Source: Eleginops maclovinus (Eukaryota > Chordata > Actinopteri > Perciformes > Eleginopidae). From it: 64,000 bases of DNA. The notes under the pieces are model-generated. The model had not been told where the DNA came from. It made no database searches and was given only the letters and a program-made list of their open reading frames with translations. Shown one piece after another: positions 63,924 through 64,000 of the stretch; the stretch's first letter is position 1, and every line of letters starts with the position of its first letter. Position numbers and translations under genes: made by a program. The stretch is taken from positions 3,059,546 through 3,123,545 of the forward strand of contig NC_086360.1 in NCBI RefSeq assembly GCF_036324505.1, read 5' to 3'.

Positions 63924-64000
63924 CTTTAAAGGAACCACATCTTGAACACATGACTTCCTACCGCCACAGCTAAGCGAAATGTGGCTACATTTGGGCGTGA

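Overview
This is a vertebrate nuclear segment, almost certainly from a teleost fish. It has long introns, long (CA)n microsatellites, L1- and L2-type LINEs, Tc1/mariner, hAT and Academ-like DNA transposons, and the teleost-typical 'AAGTACTTTTACT' hAT-MITE family. Host genes cover little of it. Most of the sequence is transposon-derived or has no recognisable content.

Host genes. (1) 11,292-11,501 on the minus strand is the signal-peptide exon of a MAM-domain protein, best matched to MAMDC2. A CpG-rich candidate first exon/promoter lies at 12,763-13,080, and the rest of the gene would run off the left edge. (2) 36,235-49,855 on the plus strand is a complete seven-exon PTAR1 gene. Every intron is GT-AG, and the joined reading frame is 1,404 nt (467 codons plus stop). 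PTAR1 is the alpha subunit of geranylgeranyltransferase type III. (3) At 56,591-56,674 a CpG-rich exon-like segment with a consensus donor may be the noncoding first exon of the next plus-strand gene; human synteny suggests APBA1. The MAMDC2-PTAR1-(APBA1) order and orientation match human 9q21. I did not recognise the CFAP95/C9orf135 gene that lies between MAMDC2 and PTAR1 in human.

Mobile-element layout. 1.7-8.2 kb: a degenerate L1-type LINE with a 14-bp target-site duplication (TSD) inside a non-autonomous element that has perfect 25-bp terminal inverted repeats (TIRs). 11.6-12.7 kb: hAT MITEs carrying a 33-bp minisatellite. 23.5-26.0 kb: a degenerate L2 LINE (minus). 26.2-26.5 kb: a solo LTR with a 5-bp TSD. 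27.07-34.82 kb: an Academ-like transposon whose uninterrupted 1,170-codon ORF joins a DDE-type core to an XPG/FEN-like nuclease and a C-terminal CXC cysteine motif. A complete hAT (31.37-34.67 kb; intact 776-codon transposase, matching TIRs, perfect 8-bp TSD) is inserted in it. PTAR1 intron 4 holds a Tc1 element (one nonsense codon in its transposase) that is itself split by a defective BED-finger hAT. PTAR1 introns also hold Tc1-type MITEs, a nested pair of hAT MITEs and LINE tails. 52.0-52.9 kb: a large foldback palindrome. 55.4-56.4 kb: an inverted copy of the 12-kb minisatellite-bearing MITE. 57.8-58.9 kb: a CR1/Rex1-like LINE tail.

The host genes do not form a pathway together. PTAR1 is a housekeeping prenylation factor, while MAMDC2 is a secreted matrix-type protein. 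The most notable content is the young, coding-competent Academ/hAT nest directly upstream of PTAR1. All assignments come from reading the sequence and recalling family features; no database search was run.
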